A stretch of 64,000 bases of DNA from positions 121,970 to 185,969 of the forward strand of contig CANRNJ010000006.1 of the NCBI GenBank assembly GCA_947631955.1. The letters are read 5' to 3'. Position 1 is the first letter of the stretch. The number at the start of each line of letters is the position of its first letter. This DNA comes from an uncultured Lachnospiraceae bacterium. Lineage in GTDB: Bacteria > Bacillota > Clostridia > Lachnospirales > Lachnospiraceae. The notes below the pieces were generated by a model. It saw only the letters and a program-made list of their open reading frames with translations, was not told the DNA's origin and did no database searches. The position numbers and the translations under genes were made by a program. This document shows positions 36,144 to 44,780 of this stretch, piece by piece.

Positions 36144-37904
36144 TCACGAATGGATCCTGCGGATCAGTATGCCGTTGTGCAGCAGCGTTGTGTCGATATA
36201 ATGTCTGGAAAACAGTATTTCCCCTTCTCTTGGGATCTCTACGTCCTCCTCCTCGCAGTTGATGATGACCTCGACATAATTATCCAGCCAGCCGATCTTG
36301 TTGAACTCAATGACTCTCGGCCGGTCGATCTTATTGGGAAAATGGAAATTGCGGCTCCGCAGGAGAGGCTCCGATCTCCTCAGGTGCAGCAGGCTTTTGA
36401 TGATCCGGATCCGGTCGTCATAGACTCCCGCCTCAATGTCCTGCCACGGCATACACCGCCTGCAGTCCGGGTCATGTCCGCCCTCCATGGCGATCTCCGT
36501 CCCGTAATAGATGCACGGGGAACCGGGCATGGCGGCCAGGACCGCCAGCTGTTGGAAATATTCGTCCAGATTCCTGACATCGCTCCTCAGCCTCTTCGTG
36601 TCGTGGGAATCCAGAAGATTGAACAGCACGTCATTGGTCTGCTGCATGTATCCCGTATAACAGCGGTTGATCGTATACTCGAAATCCTCGTTCGTCAGGC
36701 TTTTGTCGATCCAGAAGTCCTTGATGCTCTCACCCAGCGGATAATTCATAACGGCGTCAAATTCGTCCCCTCTCAGCCACGGCATCGCATCGTGCCAGAT
36801 CTCGCCCAATATGTAGATGTCCGGTTTGATTGCCTTTAAGCGGGAACGCAGTTCCTTACACAGAGTATGCGATATCTCGTTGGCGACATCCAGTCTTATC
36901 CCGTCCACATCGTAAGTGCGGACCCATTTTTCACAGACGCCGATCAGGTATTCCCGCACCTTGGGATTGTTGGTGTTCAGTTTCGGCATCTGATCGAAGA
37001 ACGCAAACGTATAATACTGTTTTGCCCGCGCGCAGCCGCCCTCCTCTTTAAAAGGCCACTCGTTCACCATGAACCAGTCCCAGTATTCCGACTGCGGGCC
37101 CTTATTCCTCACATCGACCCATGGCGCAAAATCCTGTCCGCTGTGATTGAACACTCCGTCCAGCATCACGCGGATCCCGCGCTTATGCGCTTCCCTGACG
37201 AGCGCCGTCATTGTTTCTTCCGTCCCGAAATGCGGATCGATCTTCGTATAATCGGTCGTGTCGTATTTATGCGAAGAAGGCGACTCATTGACCGGGGTCA
37301 GATACAGACCGGACACTCCCAGATCCTTGATATAATCCAGTTTGTCGATGATCCCCTGCAGATCTCCGCCGTAAAAATCCTCATTCCTTACCGGGACGCC
37401 GCCCTCCCACGGCAGAGTGCCCTCCGGATCGTTAGACGGATCGCCGTTGCAGAAACGCTCCGGAAAGATCTGATACCAGATCGTTTCGTTTACCCATCCG
37501 GGCGCCGCCGCGATATCGGCAGGATTCATCCACGGAAACACAAAGCACTGGCGGCTTCTGCCTTCCAGCTGCATCTGGGCTTCCGAAACGAAACCGTCTT
37601 CAAAGTAGAACCACCGCTCCGTATCCGTCTGCAGTTCAAAATAATATTTCAACCGCTTGAACTCCGGCCGGATAGTCGTCGTCCACCACAGCTGATTTTT
37701 GAGCCTTTTCTTAAAAGGGATGTTGACCGCATCGCCGCTCCACGACTCGCCGCCGCCCAGAATACCCGATTTAAACGGATCTCCCTGGATCAGATTGACA
37801 TACCGGACATCGTATCCGGTCTTGATATTGATGATAAGCTGCTCCTCGTCCAAAGGATAGCAGTAATTGTCGTTTGCCCTGTGATACACCGCATTAAAAT
37901 CCAT
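36144..37904 (-). CDS. GH13 alpha-glycosidase (neopullulanase/cyclomaltodextrinase type)
   Basis: 586 residues from the ATG at 37904 (GGAGGTG upstream). A short N-terminal beta domain ('QTDTERWFYFEDGFVSEA') precedes the (beta/alpha)8 barrel with conserved regions I 'DGVFNHSGQDF', II 'DGIRLDVANEI' (nucleophile Asp), III 'YILGEIWHDAMPW' (acid Glu) and IV 'NLLDSHDTKRL'. No signal peptide, so it degrades imported maltodextrins or cyclodextrins in the cytoplasm. A LacI-type palindrome sits at its promoter. No transporter gene is adjacent; feoB lies upstream. Confidence 0.92.
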   Translation of the reverse strand: MDFNAVYHRANDNYCYPLDEEQLIINIKTGYDVRYVNLIQGDPFKSGILGGGESWSGDAVNIPFKKRLKNQLWWTTTIRPEFKRLKYYFELQTDTERWFYFEDGFVSEAQMQLEGRSRQCFVFPWMNPADIAAAPGWVNETIWYQIFPERFCNGDPSNDPEGTLPWEGGVPVRNEDFYGGDLQGIIDKLDYIKDLGVSGLYLTPVNESPSSHKYDTTDYTKIDPHFGTEETMTALVREAHKRGIRVMLDGVFNHSGQDFAPWVDVRNKGPQSEYWDWFMVNEWPFKEEGGCARAKQYYTFAFFDQMPKLNTNNPKVREYLIGVCEKWVRTYDVDGIRLDVANEISHTLCKELRSRLKAIKPDIYILGEIWHDAMPWLRGDEFDAVMNYPLGESIKDFWIDKSLTNEDFEYTINRCYTGYMQQTNDVLFNLLDSHDTKRLRSDVRNLDEYFQQLAVLAAMPGSPCIYYGTEIAMEGGHDPDCRRCMPWQDIEAGVYDDRIRIIKSLLHLRRSEPLLRSRNFHFPNKIDRPRVIEFNKIGWLDNYVEVIINCEEEDVEIPREGEILFSRHYIDTTLLHNGILIRRIHS

Positions 37905-37920
37905 GAAAGCACCTCCGTTT

Positions 37921-37936
37921 TGGAAAACGTTTTCCA
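37921..37936. promoter_or_regulatory. LacI-family/cre-like operator of the GH13 gene
   Basis: Perfect 16-base palindrome TGGAAAACGTTTTCCA with the central CG of LacI/GalR-family sites, four bases before the ribosome binding site and abutting a GATAAT -10 (37936-37941, minus strand). Its position should block transcription when occupied. Either a dedicated maltose-type repressor or CcpA could bind. Confidence 0.75.
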
Positions 37937-37962
37937 TTATCTGAAGCCATCTTACTACTTTT

Positions 37963-39978
37963 TTACAGGAAATGCAAGCACAAACTTACCGCCTGATAGA
38001 AAACAAACGCCGCCAGCCATGCGACACAGCATTGCATACACACGATCCCCAGAGTCTTCCACAGGGAACCCATCTCCTGCCGGATGGTCGTCACCGCCGC
38101 TATGCAGGGCGTATACAGAAGGGTAAAGATTAGATAGCTTGCGGCGGAAAGCGGCGTAAACAGGCCGCTCAGCGTTTCTCCAAGCCCCGACATGCCGGTC
38201 CCGGTGAGGACGCTCAGCGTGCTGACAACAGCCTCCTTTGCGCTGAATCCGCTGATCAGAGCCGTTGCCGCCCTCCAGTCGTTGAACCCAAGCGGCATGA
38301 AAAGCGGCGCGATCAGTTTGCCGACCATCGCCAGCAGACTGTCGCCCGAATCCGCCACCACGTTCAATCTCGCATCAAAAGTCTGTAAGAACCAGATGAT
38401 CATCGTGGCGATAAAAATGACCGTAAAGGCGCGCTGTATGAAATCTTTTGCCTTATCCCACATCAAAAGGCAGACGCTCTTGGGGGACGGGAACCGATAG
38501 TTGGGAAGTTCCATCACAAACGGCATGGGTTTCCCATGAAATACCGTTCTCTTTAATACAGCGGCGCAGAATATGCCCGTCAGGATCCCCAGCGCATACA
38601 ATCCTATCATGACAAGCGCCTGATATCTTCTGAAAAAAGCCGCCGTAAACAGCGCATAGATCGGTATCTTGGCCGAGCAGCTTATAAACGGGATGAGCAT
38701 GATCGTCATTTTCTTATCCCGCTCCGACGAAAGCGTCCTTGTGGACATGACCGCAGGCACGCTGCATCCGAATCCGATCAGCATGGACACAAAACTTTTG
38801 CCGGATAATCCCAGCCGGCGCAGCGGCCTGTCCATCACAAAAGCGACCCGCGCCATATAACCGGAGTCTTCCAGTATGGACAAAAAGAAAAACAGGACCA
38901 CAATGATCGGCAGAAAACTCAGCACGCTTCCCACGCCCGCAAAGATGCCGTCGATCACAAGGCTCTTCACGACCGGATTAATGCCGTATGCCGTAAGTGC
39001 GCGCTCCGTCAAAGACGCCAGCCGGTCGATGCCCGCGCTCAACAGGTCGCTTAAAAATGTGCCGACCACGCCGAACGTCATCCAGAAGATCAGCAGCATG
39101 ATCAGCAGAAAAGACGGGATCGCCAGATATTTATTGGTGAGGATACTGTCGATGCGGACGCTCCGGATCCGCTCCCTGCTCTCGCTGCATTTAATGACCG
39201 CCTGTGCGCAGACTTTCTCGATAAACACATACCGCATGTCCGCCAGGGCCGCGTTGCGGTCCATGCCGCTGTCACGCTCCATCTCCACGATGCTGTGCTC
39301 CATCAGATCCAGTTCGTTTTCCGACAGGTTCAGGCTCTCGATGATGTCCCGGTCGCCTTCCACGATCTTGGTCGCGGCAAATCTGGGCGACATGCCGATC
39401 CTTTCCGCATGGTCTTCCACCTGATGGCTCACCGCATGGATGCATCTGTGCACCGGTCCCTTTTCGCAGAAATCCGTCACCTTGGGATAGATCCTCCGCT
39501 CCGCCGTTTCCTTGACGACGTGGATCAGATCCTCCACTCCCTCATTGTTGACCGCGCTGATAGCGACCACAGGGATCCCCAGTTCTTCTTCCAGTTTCGC
39601 GATGTCGATGGTGCCCCCGTTGCTCCGCACCTCATCCATCATATTGAGAGCCAGCACCATCGGGATGTGCATCTCCAGAAGCTGCAGCGTCAGATACAGA
39701 TTCCTCTCTATGTTCGTGGCGTCCACAATGTTGATGATGCCGTCCGGCCGTTCCTGCAGGAGAAATCTCCTCGTCACAAGTTCTTCGTTGGAGTACGGCC
39801 TGATCGAATAGATCCCCGGCAGGTCCACCACCGCGTTGCCCTTATCTCCCCGTATGGCCCCCATCTTGGAATCCACCGTCACACCGGGAAAATTTCCGAC
39901 ATGCTGATTGGAACCTGTCAGCTGATTAAAAAGCGTGGTCTTGCCACAATTCTGATTGCCTGCCAATGCGTATATCAT
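37963..39978 (-). CDS. feoB: Ferrous iron transport protein B
   Basis: 671 residues. N-terminal G domain with 'GNQNCGKTTLFNQLTG', 'NFPGVTVDSKMG', 'DLPGIYSIRPYSNEE', 'LNMMDEV' (NxxD) and 'ISAVNNEG', followed by a helical GDI-like domain and a transporter region with two Gate repeats ('VGSVLSFLPIIVVLFFFLSILED' and 'FIQRAFTVIFIATMIIWFLQTF'). Imports Fe(II), the form available to anaerobes. It is 75 bases after feoA. Confidence 0.97.
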   Translation of the reverse strand: MIYALAGNQNCGKTTLFNQLTGSNQHVGNFPGVTVDSKMGAIRGDKGNAVVDLPGIYSIRPYSNEELVTRRFLLQERPDGIINIVDATNIERNLYLTLQLLEMHIPMVLALNMMDEVRSNGGTIDIAKLEEELGIPVVAISAVNNEGVEDLIHVVKETAERRIYPKVTDFCEKGPVHRCIHAVSHQVEDHAERIGMSPRFAATKIVEGDRDIIESLNLSENELDLMEHSIVEMERDSGMDRNAALADMRYVFIEKVCAQAVIKCSESRERIRSVRIDSILTNKYLAIPSFLLIMLLIFWMTFGVVGTFLSDLLSAGIDRLASLTERALTAYGINPVVKSLVIDGIFAGVGSVLSFLPIIVVLFFFLSILEDSGYMARVAFVMDRPLRRLGLSGKSFVSMLIGFGCSVPAVMSTRTLSSERDKKMTIMLIPFISCSAKIPIYALFTAAFFRRYQALVMIGLYALGILTGIFCAAVLKRTVFHGKPMPFVMELPNYRFPSPKSVCLLMWDKAKDFIQRAFTVIFIATMIIWFLQTFDARLNVVADSGDSLLAMVGKLIAPLFMPLGFNDWRAATALISGFSAKEAVVSTLSVLTGTGMSGLGETLSGLFTPLSAASYLIFTLLYTPCIAAVTTIRQEMGSLWKTLGIVCMQCCVAWLAAFVFYQAVSLCLHFL

Positions 39979-40053
39979 TTTTTCGTCCTTCTTCTGTCAA
40001 ATAAGAATGTCCCTGTTGGATAACGGCATATCATTTCCGCGCGGAAAAATCTT

Positions 40054-40272
40054 TTACATCACTTCGATCTTGCACGCGTCTTCCTTGCGCAGCGTCAGCT
40101 CGTACCCGCGCAGATGGATCTCTATGGGATCCCCCATCGGCGCGACTTTCTGCACCCGTACCGCCGTCTTGGGGATCAGGCCCATATCGAGCAGGCGGCA
40201 GCGGAGTTCTCCTTCTCCGCCCACCTTTGTGATCTTTACTTCCTGTCCTATTTTAACTTGGTCTAGTGTCAT
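40054..40272 (-). CDS. feoA: Ferrous iron transport protein A
   Basis: 72-residue SH3-like FeoA: 'VGGEGELRCRLLDMGLIPKTAVRV' and 'GDPIEIHLRGYELTLRKEDA'. Accessory to FeoB. The ATG lies 27 bases after the epimerase stop, with AGGGAG upstream. Confidence 0.95.
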   Translation of the reverse strand: MTLDQVKIGQEVKITKVGGEGELRCRLLDMGLIPKTAVRVQKVAPMGDPIEIHLRGYELTLRKEDACKIEVM

Positions 40273-40299
40273 TGTATGCTCCCTCCTGTGCGCTCCCGG

Positions 40300-41232
40300 T
40301 CACAAAAACACATTCCGAAATGCCCGGTAGGTCTTTTCCATTCCCTTCTGAAGGTCCGTGTACTCCATGCCAAGCAATTTTTTACTCTTCTCATTGGAAC
40401 AAAGTTCCGTTTCCTGTTCAGTCACCGGAAAAGGCACCGGGATCCCCCGCGCATCGGCGTCCTCCACCGAGATCGGCAGTTCTTGAACGGCTGCCGCGGT
40501 TTCCGGATCCGCCGCGCTTTTCAGCGCGTCAAAAAAGCCGTCGTATGTCACGCTGCCGTCCTGACACAGATTAAAAGCCTGTCCGTACGCTTTCCGGCAG
40601 CCGGCCGCCCGCAGGACAGCCTGCGCCGCGTCCTTTACATACACGAACTGGAACCGTCCGTCCGAATCCGTAAAACGCGGAAGGATGTGGTCTGTCAGCA
40701 TCATCCGGATATAAACGGATTCCCGCAGAGCGTAATTGTACGGGCCATAGAGGATCGCCGGTCTAAGCACCGTATAGGGAATGGATCTGTCCCCGCATAC
40801 TCTTTGCAGTTCCTCTTCCAGTGCGATCTTCCCGGCGATGTAAGCCCCGGTTTCTCCCGGAAAGGTCCTGTGTTCCAGCGGATGCTCCTCGGTCTTGATC
40901 TGCCCGCTTCCGCGCTCGTATACGTCGACCGTGCTGATCAGGATATACTGCCCGATGCTTCCGGCGATATTTTCCACCGCCATCCGGACGTCGCCGGATC
41001 CGTAGGCGCAGAAATCAACGACGGCGTCATAGTTTCCCGTGCAGGCCGCCAGCACCGCCGGATCATGACGGTTTCCCGTTATCTGTTCTGCCCCGAACTC
41101 CGCCATCGAATACGTCCCGCGGTTCAAAACGGTGATCCGGTATTTCTCCCGCTCGCGCGACGCCTCCATAACAAACACTCTTCCGTAGAAATAACTGCCG
41201 CCTAATACAAGTATCTCCTTACAGTCGCCCAT
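40300..41232 (-). CDS. NAD-dependent epimerase/dehydratase family protein
   Basis: 310 residues, extended short-chain dehydrogenase. Nucleotide-binding start 'LVLGGSYFYGRVFV' (modified GGxxFxG), a 'YDAVVDFCAYGSGDVRMAV' strand, and the Tyr-x-x-x-Lys pair in 'GAYIAGKIALEEEL'. Substrate unknown. AGGAGCGG precedes the ATG. It is upstream of feoA with a short gap, but a role in iron uptake is not implied. Confidence 0.85.
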   Translation of the reverse strand: MGDCKEILVLGGSYFYGRVFVMEASREREKYRITVLNRGTYSMAEFGAEQITGNRHDPAVLAACTGNYDAVVDFCAYGSGDVRMAVENIAGSIGQYILISTVDVYERGSGQIKTEEHPLEHRTFPGETGAYIAGKIALEEELQRVCGDRSIPYTVLRPAILYGPYNYALRESVYIRMMLTDHILPRFTDSDGRFQFVYVKDAAQAVLRAAGCRKAYGQAFNLCQDGSVTYDGFFDALKSAADPETAAAVQELPISVEDADARGIPVPFPVTEQETELCSNEKSKKLLGMEYTDLQKGMEKTYRAFRNVFL

Positions 41233-41292
41233 GATCCGCTCCTTCTTTCCATCCTAATAAAAATGTTCCGGTTGCCAAGTCCTCCGCTTATG

Positions 41293-41446
41293 TATAAACC
41301 GGCCTGTTATTAAATCTTCCGCTTCCTATAAACCGGCCTGCTGCTAAGTCTTCCGTCTTCTATAAACCGGCCCGCTGTTAAATCTTCCGTCTTCTATAAA
41401 CCGGCCCGCTGTTAAATCTCCCGCTTCCTATAAACCGGTCTGCTGT
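41293..41446. repeat. 34-bp tandem array, 4.5 units
   Basis: Units start at 41293, 41327, 41361, 41395 and 41429, each exactly 34 bases and beginning TATAAACCGGCC. Units three and four differ at only a few bases. It occupies the gap between ecfT and the epimerase gene. No spacers, no coding potential. Confidence 0.9.
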
Positions 41447-41461
41447 ATACAGAACTCCCTG

Positions 41462-42295
41462 TTACAGAAAGGGATTGTAGTACCGGCTTTTGTCCCAGAA
41501 CGTGACGAGCAGATCGACGATCAGTATCGCCAGTACGAACGCTGCCACGATCCAGTCGTTCCTCTTCATCCTGCGCAGATTATACCATGTCCGTTTCCTG
41601 TTCCGGCCAAAGCCCCTCAGTTCCATCGCGTTGCTGACGGTTTCTATGCGGTTAAGGCTGGACAGGACAAGCGGCAGCAGGATTGCCACCGAATTTTTCA
41701 TTCTGGTAAACAATTTATCTTTTCCCGACAGATCGATGCCTCTCGCCTGCTGCGCCTGACTGATATTGTGATATTCCCGCTGCACGTCCGGTATGTACCG
41801 CAGCGCCAGACTCACCGAGTAGCCGACTCTGTAACTGATGCCGATGCTCGCCAGCGACGAGGCAAACTCGCTCGGATCCGTACAGGCGATAAACAAGAGC
41901 GCCACCGGCACCACGCAGATCACTTTCAGGGTCATATTAAAATGATAAAACAGCTGCTGCAGGGTAACGGTATACGGCCCCGCTATGGTGAAAAGCACCG
42001 TCCGGCTCCCGTAGATCTCCACCCCGTATTCGGGCGAAAAGAGGTAAACGAACAGATTGTTCAAAAGGAGAAAGACCGCGGCCAGTCCCAGAACAAAACG
42101 GATGTCGCGGATCTTGATCCGGCTGGTCTTAAAGATCACAAAACTGAACAGCAGCATGGCGATCAGCACCCTCGTATCATAAGTGACCATCGCCGCCACG
42201 CTCCATGCAATAAAGAAGATCAGTTTGGTCCTGCCCGTCAGTTCATGTACAAGGCTGTCCCGTTTGATATAGCTCAATATCGCTATCCGCGCCAT
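41462..42295 (-). CDS. ecfT: ECF transporter transmembrane T component (CbiQ family)
   Basis: 277 residues from the ATG at 42295 (GGGAGGGACG before it), one base after the ATPase stop. Five or six membrane segments and the two coupling motifs 'QAQQARGID' (ARG) and 'AMELRGFG' (a variant of ARG) that contact the ATPases. Works with the fused ATPase and S component of the same operon. Confidence 0.92.
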   Translation of the reverse strand: MARIAILSYIKRDSLVHELTGRTKLIFFIAWSVAAMVTYDTRVLIAMLLFSFVIFKTSRIKIRDIRFVLGLAAVFLLLNNLFVYLFSPEYGVEIYGSRTVLFTIAGPYTVTLQQLFYHFNMTLKVICVVPVALLFIACTDPSEFASSLASIGISYRVGYSVSLALRYIPDVQREYHNISQAQQARGIDLSGKDKLFTRMKNSVAILLPLVLSSLNRIETVSNAMELRGFGRNRKRTWYNLRRMKRNDWIVAAFVLAILIVDLLVTFWDKSRYYNPFL

Positions 42296-42296
42296 T

Positions 42297-44006
42297 CTAA
42301 CGTCCCTCCCTGTTCTCATATCCGATAAAACATTCCGTAAACAACTGCGGTTCATCGATGCCGCACGCCATGCTGAGCGTGTACAGGCTCGTTTCTTTCA
42401 GGCTGGCGGCCTTCACGAGCTCCGGATCGTTCAGCACATGGGCGGCCGTCGTGTCCGCCAACAGCTTTCCTTCGCTGAAAACGATCGCTCTCGGCGTATA
42501 TTCCAGCATAAGATGCATGTCATGGGTGATCATCACAATCGTATATCCCTGCCGGTTCAGATCCTTCAAAAACTCCATGATCTCCGTATAGTGGCGGTAA
42601 TCCTGTCCCGCCGTCGGCTCGTCCAGAATGATCATCTGGGGCCTTTGCACCAGGATACTTGCGATCGTGACGCGCTTTTTCTGTCCGAAGGACAAAGCCG
42701 AGACCGGCCAGTTGCGGAACGGATACAGGCCGCAGACCTTCAAAGTTTCCTCCACCCGCTCTTTCCGCTCTTCCTTCGGCATCCCGCTCTGAACGAGCGC
42801 CATCTCCACCTCGTCCCATATCATAGGTTTGGAGATCATCTGATTGGGATTCTGCATCACATAACCGATGCGCGCCGCCCTCTCTTTGATCGTGTCGCCC
42901 GAAAGATCTCTCCCGTCCATGCAGATACTGCCCGAAACCGGCTGCTCAAATCCGCAGATCAGCTTGGCGAGCGTACTTTTTCCGGCGCCGTTGCGCCCCA
43001 CGATGCTGACCATCTCGCCTTTATATATCGTAAACCCTACATCCTGAAGCGTATATTTCTCAGGCGTATAGCCGAAATCGAGATGTTCTATCCGGAGCAG
43101 TTCCTGCCCTTTCTTTTCCGGCTGCAGCCTTGTTTTCTGCGTCTGATACCAACTGCGCACCCGGCTTTTGATCTCATCCGTCAGCGCCAGTTTATCCACA
43201 TGCTCCGGGTGCAGGCTTTCCCCGATCTCGACCCCCGCATACCGGAGTGCGGTCAGATACAGCGGTTCCCGAATCCCATGCTCCAAAAGGAAGCTTCCCG
43301 CCAGCAGTTTTGCCACCGGCATATCCGCGATGATCCGGCCTTCATCCATCAGGACGATGCGGTCCATGCTGCGCCAAAGAACGTCCTCCAAACGGTGCTC
43401 GATGATAATGACCGCCGCTTTCGTCTGTTCATGAACCATATCGATCAATTCGATCGCCGCCCTGCCCGCCGCGGGATCCAGATTCGCCAGCGGCTCGTCG
43501 AACAGAAGCGCCTTGACGTCTTCCACCATGACGCCCGCCAGACTGACCCTCTGTTTCTGTCCGCCCGACAGTTCATGCGGCGCATACTGCAAGTGATGAT
43601 CGATGTCCACAAGCTTCGCCGTCCGTTCCACGATCTGTTTCATCTCTTCCTGCGGAACGCAGTTATTCTCCAGAGCAAACGCGATATCTTCGCCCACCGT
43701 AAGACCAATGAACTGGCCGTCCGTATCTTGGAGCACGGTTCCTACCGTATGGCTCAGTTCAAAGATACTGCTCTGGTCGGCTTCTTTTCCGTCTACTATG
43801 ATCTTTCCCGTTTTCTGCCCCGGATAGGCAAAGGGGATCAGTCCGTTGATACAGTTTCCTATCGTACTTTTTCCGCTGCCCGACGTCCCGGCGATCAGCA
43901 CTTTTTCTCCCGGATAAATATCCAGATCGATGTTGTGCAGAGTCGGCTCGGCCTGCGCCATATATTGAAATCCATAATCCTGAAAAGAGATAAGCGGCTG
44001 CGCCAT
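42297..44006 (-). CDS. ECF transporter fused double ATPase (A1A2)
   Basis: 569 residues holding two complete ABC ATPase domains. First: Walker A 'GTSGSGKSTIGNCING', signature 'LSGGQKQRVSLAGV', Walker B 'ALLFDEPLANLDP'. Second: 'GRNGAGKSTLAKLICG', 'LSFGQKKRVTIASI' and 'MIILDEPTAGQDY'. This YkoD-type fusion replaces separate EcfA and EcfA' subunits. It lies 137 bases after the S-component gene. Confidence 0.94.
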   Translation of the reverse strand: MAQPLISFQDYGFQYMAQAEPTLHNIDLDIYPGEKVLIAGTSGSGKSTIGNCINGLIPFAYPGQKTGKIIVDGKEADQSSIFELSHTVGTVLQDTDGQFIGLTVGEDIAFALENNCVPQEEMKQIVERTAKLVDIDHHLQYAPHELSGGQKQRVSLAGVMVEDVKALLFDEPLANLDPAAGRAAIELIDMVHEQTKAAVIIIEHRLEDVLWRSMDRIVLMDEGRIIADMPVAKLLAGSFLLEHGIREPLYLTALRYAGVEIGESLHPEHVDKLALTDEIKSRVRSWYQTQKTRLQPEKKGQELLRIEHLDFGYTPEKYTLQDVGFTIYKGEMVSIVGRNGAGKSTLAKLICGFEQPVSGSICMDGRDLSGDTIKERAARIGYVMQNPNQMISKPMIWDEVEMALVQSGMPKEERKERVEETLKVCGLYPFRNWPVSALSFGQKKRVTIASILVQRPQMIILDEPTAGQDYRHYTEIMEFLKDLNRQGYTIVMITHDMHLMLEYTPRAIVFSEGKLLADTTAAHVLNDPELVKAASLKETSLYTLSMACGIDEPQLFTECFIGYENREGR

Positions 44007-44143
44007 ATCGTAAACTCCTTCTTATGTACTGCATACGGCACCGTATGCCCGTCCTGTATGTCCGGCGGCCGTATCCGCGTCCGGACGCCTTCCTGCAAAA
44101 AGAGCCGCCGCTTTATCAGCAGCAGCTCTGGTTATGCCGGATA

Positions 44144-44686
44144 TCAATCTTCTTTGTTCAGAGAACCTTTCTTTACGACCGTCTTCGCATAAGCGACCAG
44201 CAGCAGCGTTCCTACAACGCCTGTGGTGACGATATTGGCCACTCCGGCTGTAAGTCCCTGCGCAAACAGTTTCTCCAGAGGTTCGTTGTAAATGAGGATG
44301 TCAAGACACGGCGCTATGAGCCCCCACGCAAGGAGATGTGCGATTGCCTGCGCAACGTTGAAACGGATGATCTTCTTGCTGTCGATGCCCTCGCTGATGT
44401 CCATCTTCATGGTGATAAGACCGATGACCAGTCCTGCGCACGCCGACGCAATGATCCAGCTCCACCAGGGGCCGTAAGAAGTCGCGTCGATCAGCGTATG
44501 CCCGATCAGTCCGATCAAAAGTCCGGCGACCGGTCCAAACAGGACTGCCATTACAGCCTGAATGGCATACTGAAGGCTTACATACGTATTCGGGACCGGC
44601 GTAGGGATCGAAATCTTTCCCAAAACAAAGAACAGCGCGGCTCCAATACCGATGGCAACAACACTCTTTACAGATAGTTTTTTCAT
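44144..44686 (-). CDS. UPF0397 family ECF substrate-binding S component
   Basis: 180 residues with about six membrane segments. UPF0397 signature: 'KSVVAIGIGAALFFVLGKI', 'PTPVPNTYVSLQYAIQAV', 'GPVAGLLIGLIGHTLIDATS' and 'YGPWWSWIIASA'. The substrate is not established. Together with the next two genes it forms a self-contained (group I) ECF transporter. GGAGGAG precedes the ATG. The 94-base leader region is too short for a vitamin riboswitch. Confidence 0.9.
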   Translation of the reverse strand: MKKLSVKSVVAIGIGAALFFVLGKISIPTPVPNTYVSLQYAIQAVMAVLFGPVAGLLIGLIGHTLIDATSYGPWWSWIIASACAGLVIGLITMKMDISEGIDSKKIIRFNVAQAIAHLLAWGLIAPCLDILIYNEPLEKLFAQGLTAGVANIVTTGVVGTLLLVAYAKTVVKKGSLNKED

Positions 44687-44745
44687 GGGTATCTCCTCCT
44701 TCTGTTGTTATTTATCCAAAATATGTATCGGAATAACACATCTAC

Positions 44746-44775
44746 ATTATAGCCTGCCTTTAAGCGGCATGTCAA
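44746..44775 (-). promoter_or_regulatory. Consensus promoter of the ECF transporter operon
   Basis: TTGACA (44770-44775), 18 bases, TATAAT (44746-44751), minus strand, in the gap after the UPF0210 gene. Confidence 0.88.
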
Positions 44776-44780
44776 CTGCG

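Noticed and set aside
41293..41446. CRISPR array
   Set aside because: Units are head-to-tail without spacers, no cas genes are present. The other tandem arrays fail for the same reason.
44687..44780. Riboswitch upstream of the ECF S component
   Set aside because: Only about 55 transcribed bases, with no conserved thiamine, FMN, cobalamin or preQ1 elements seen.
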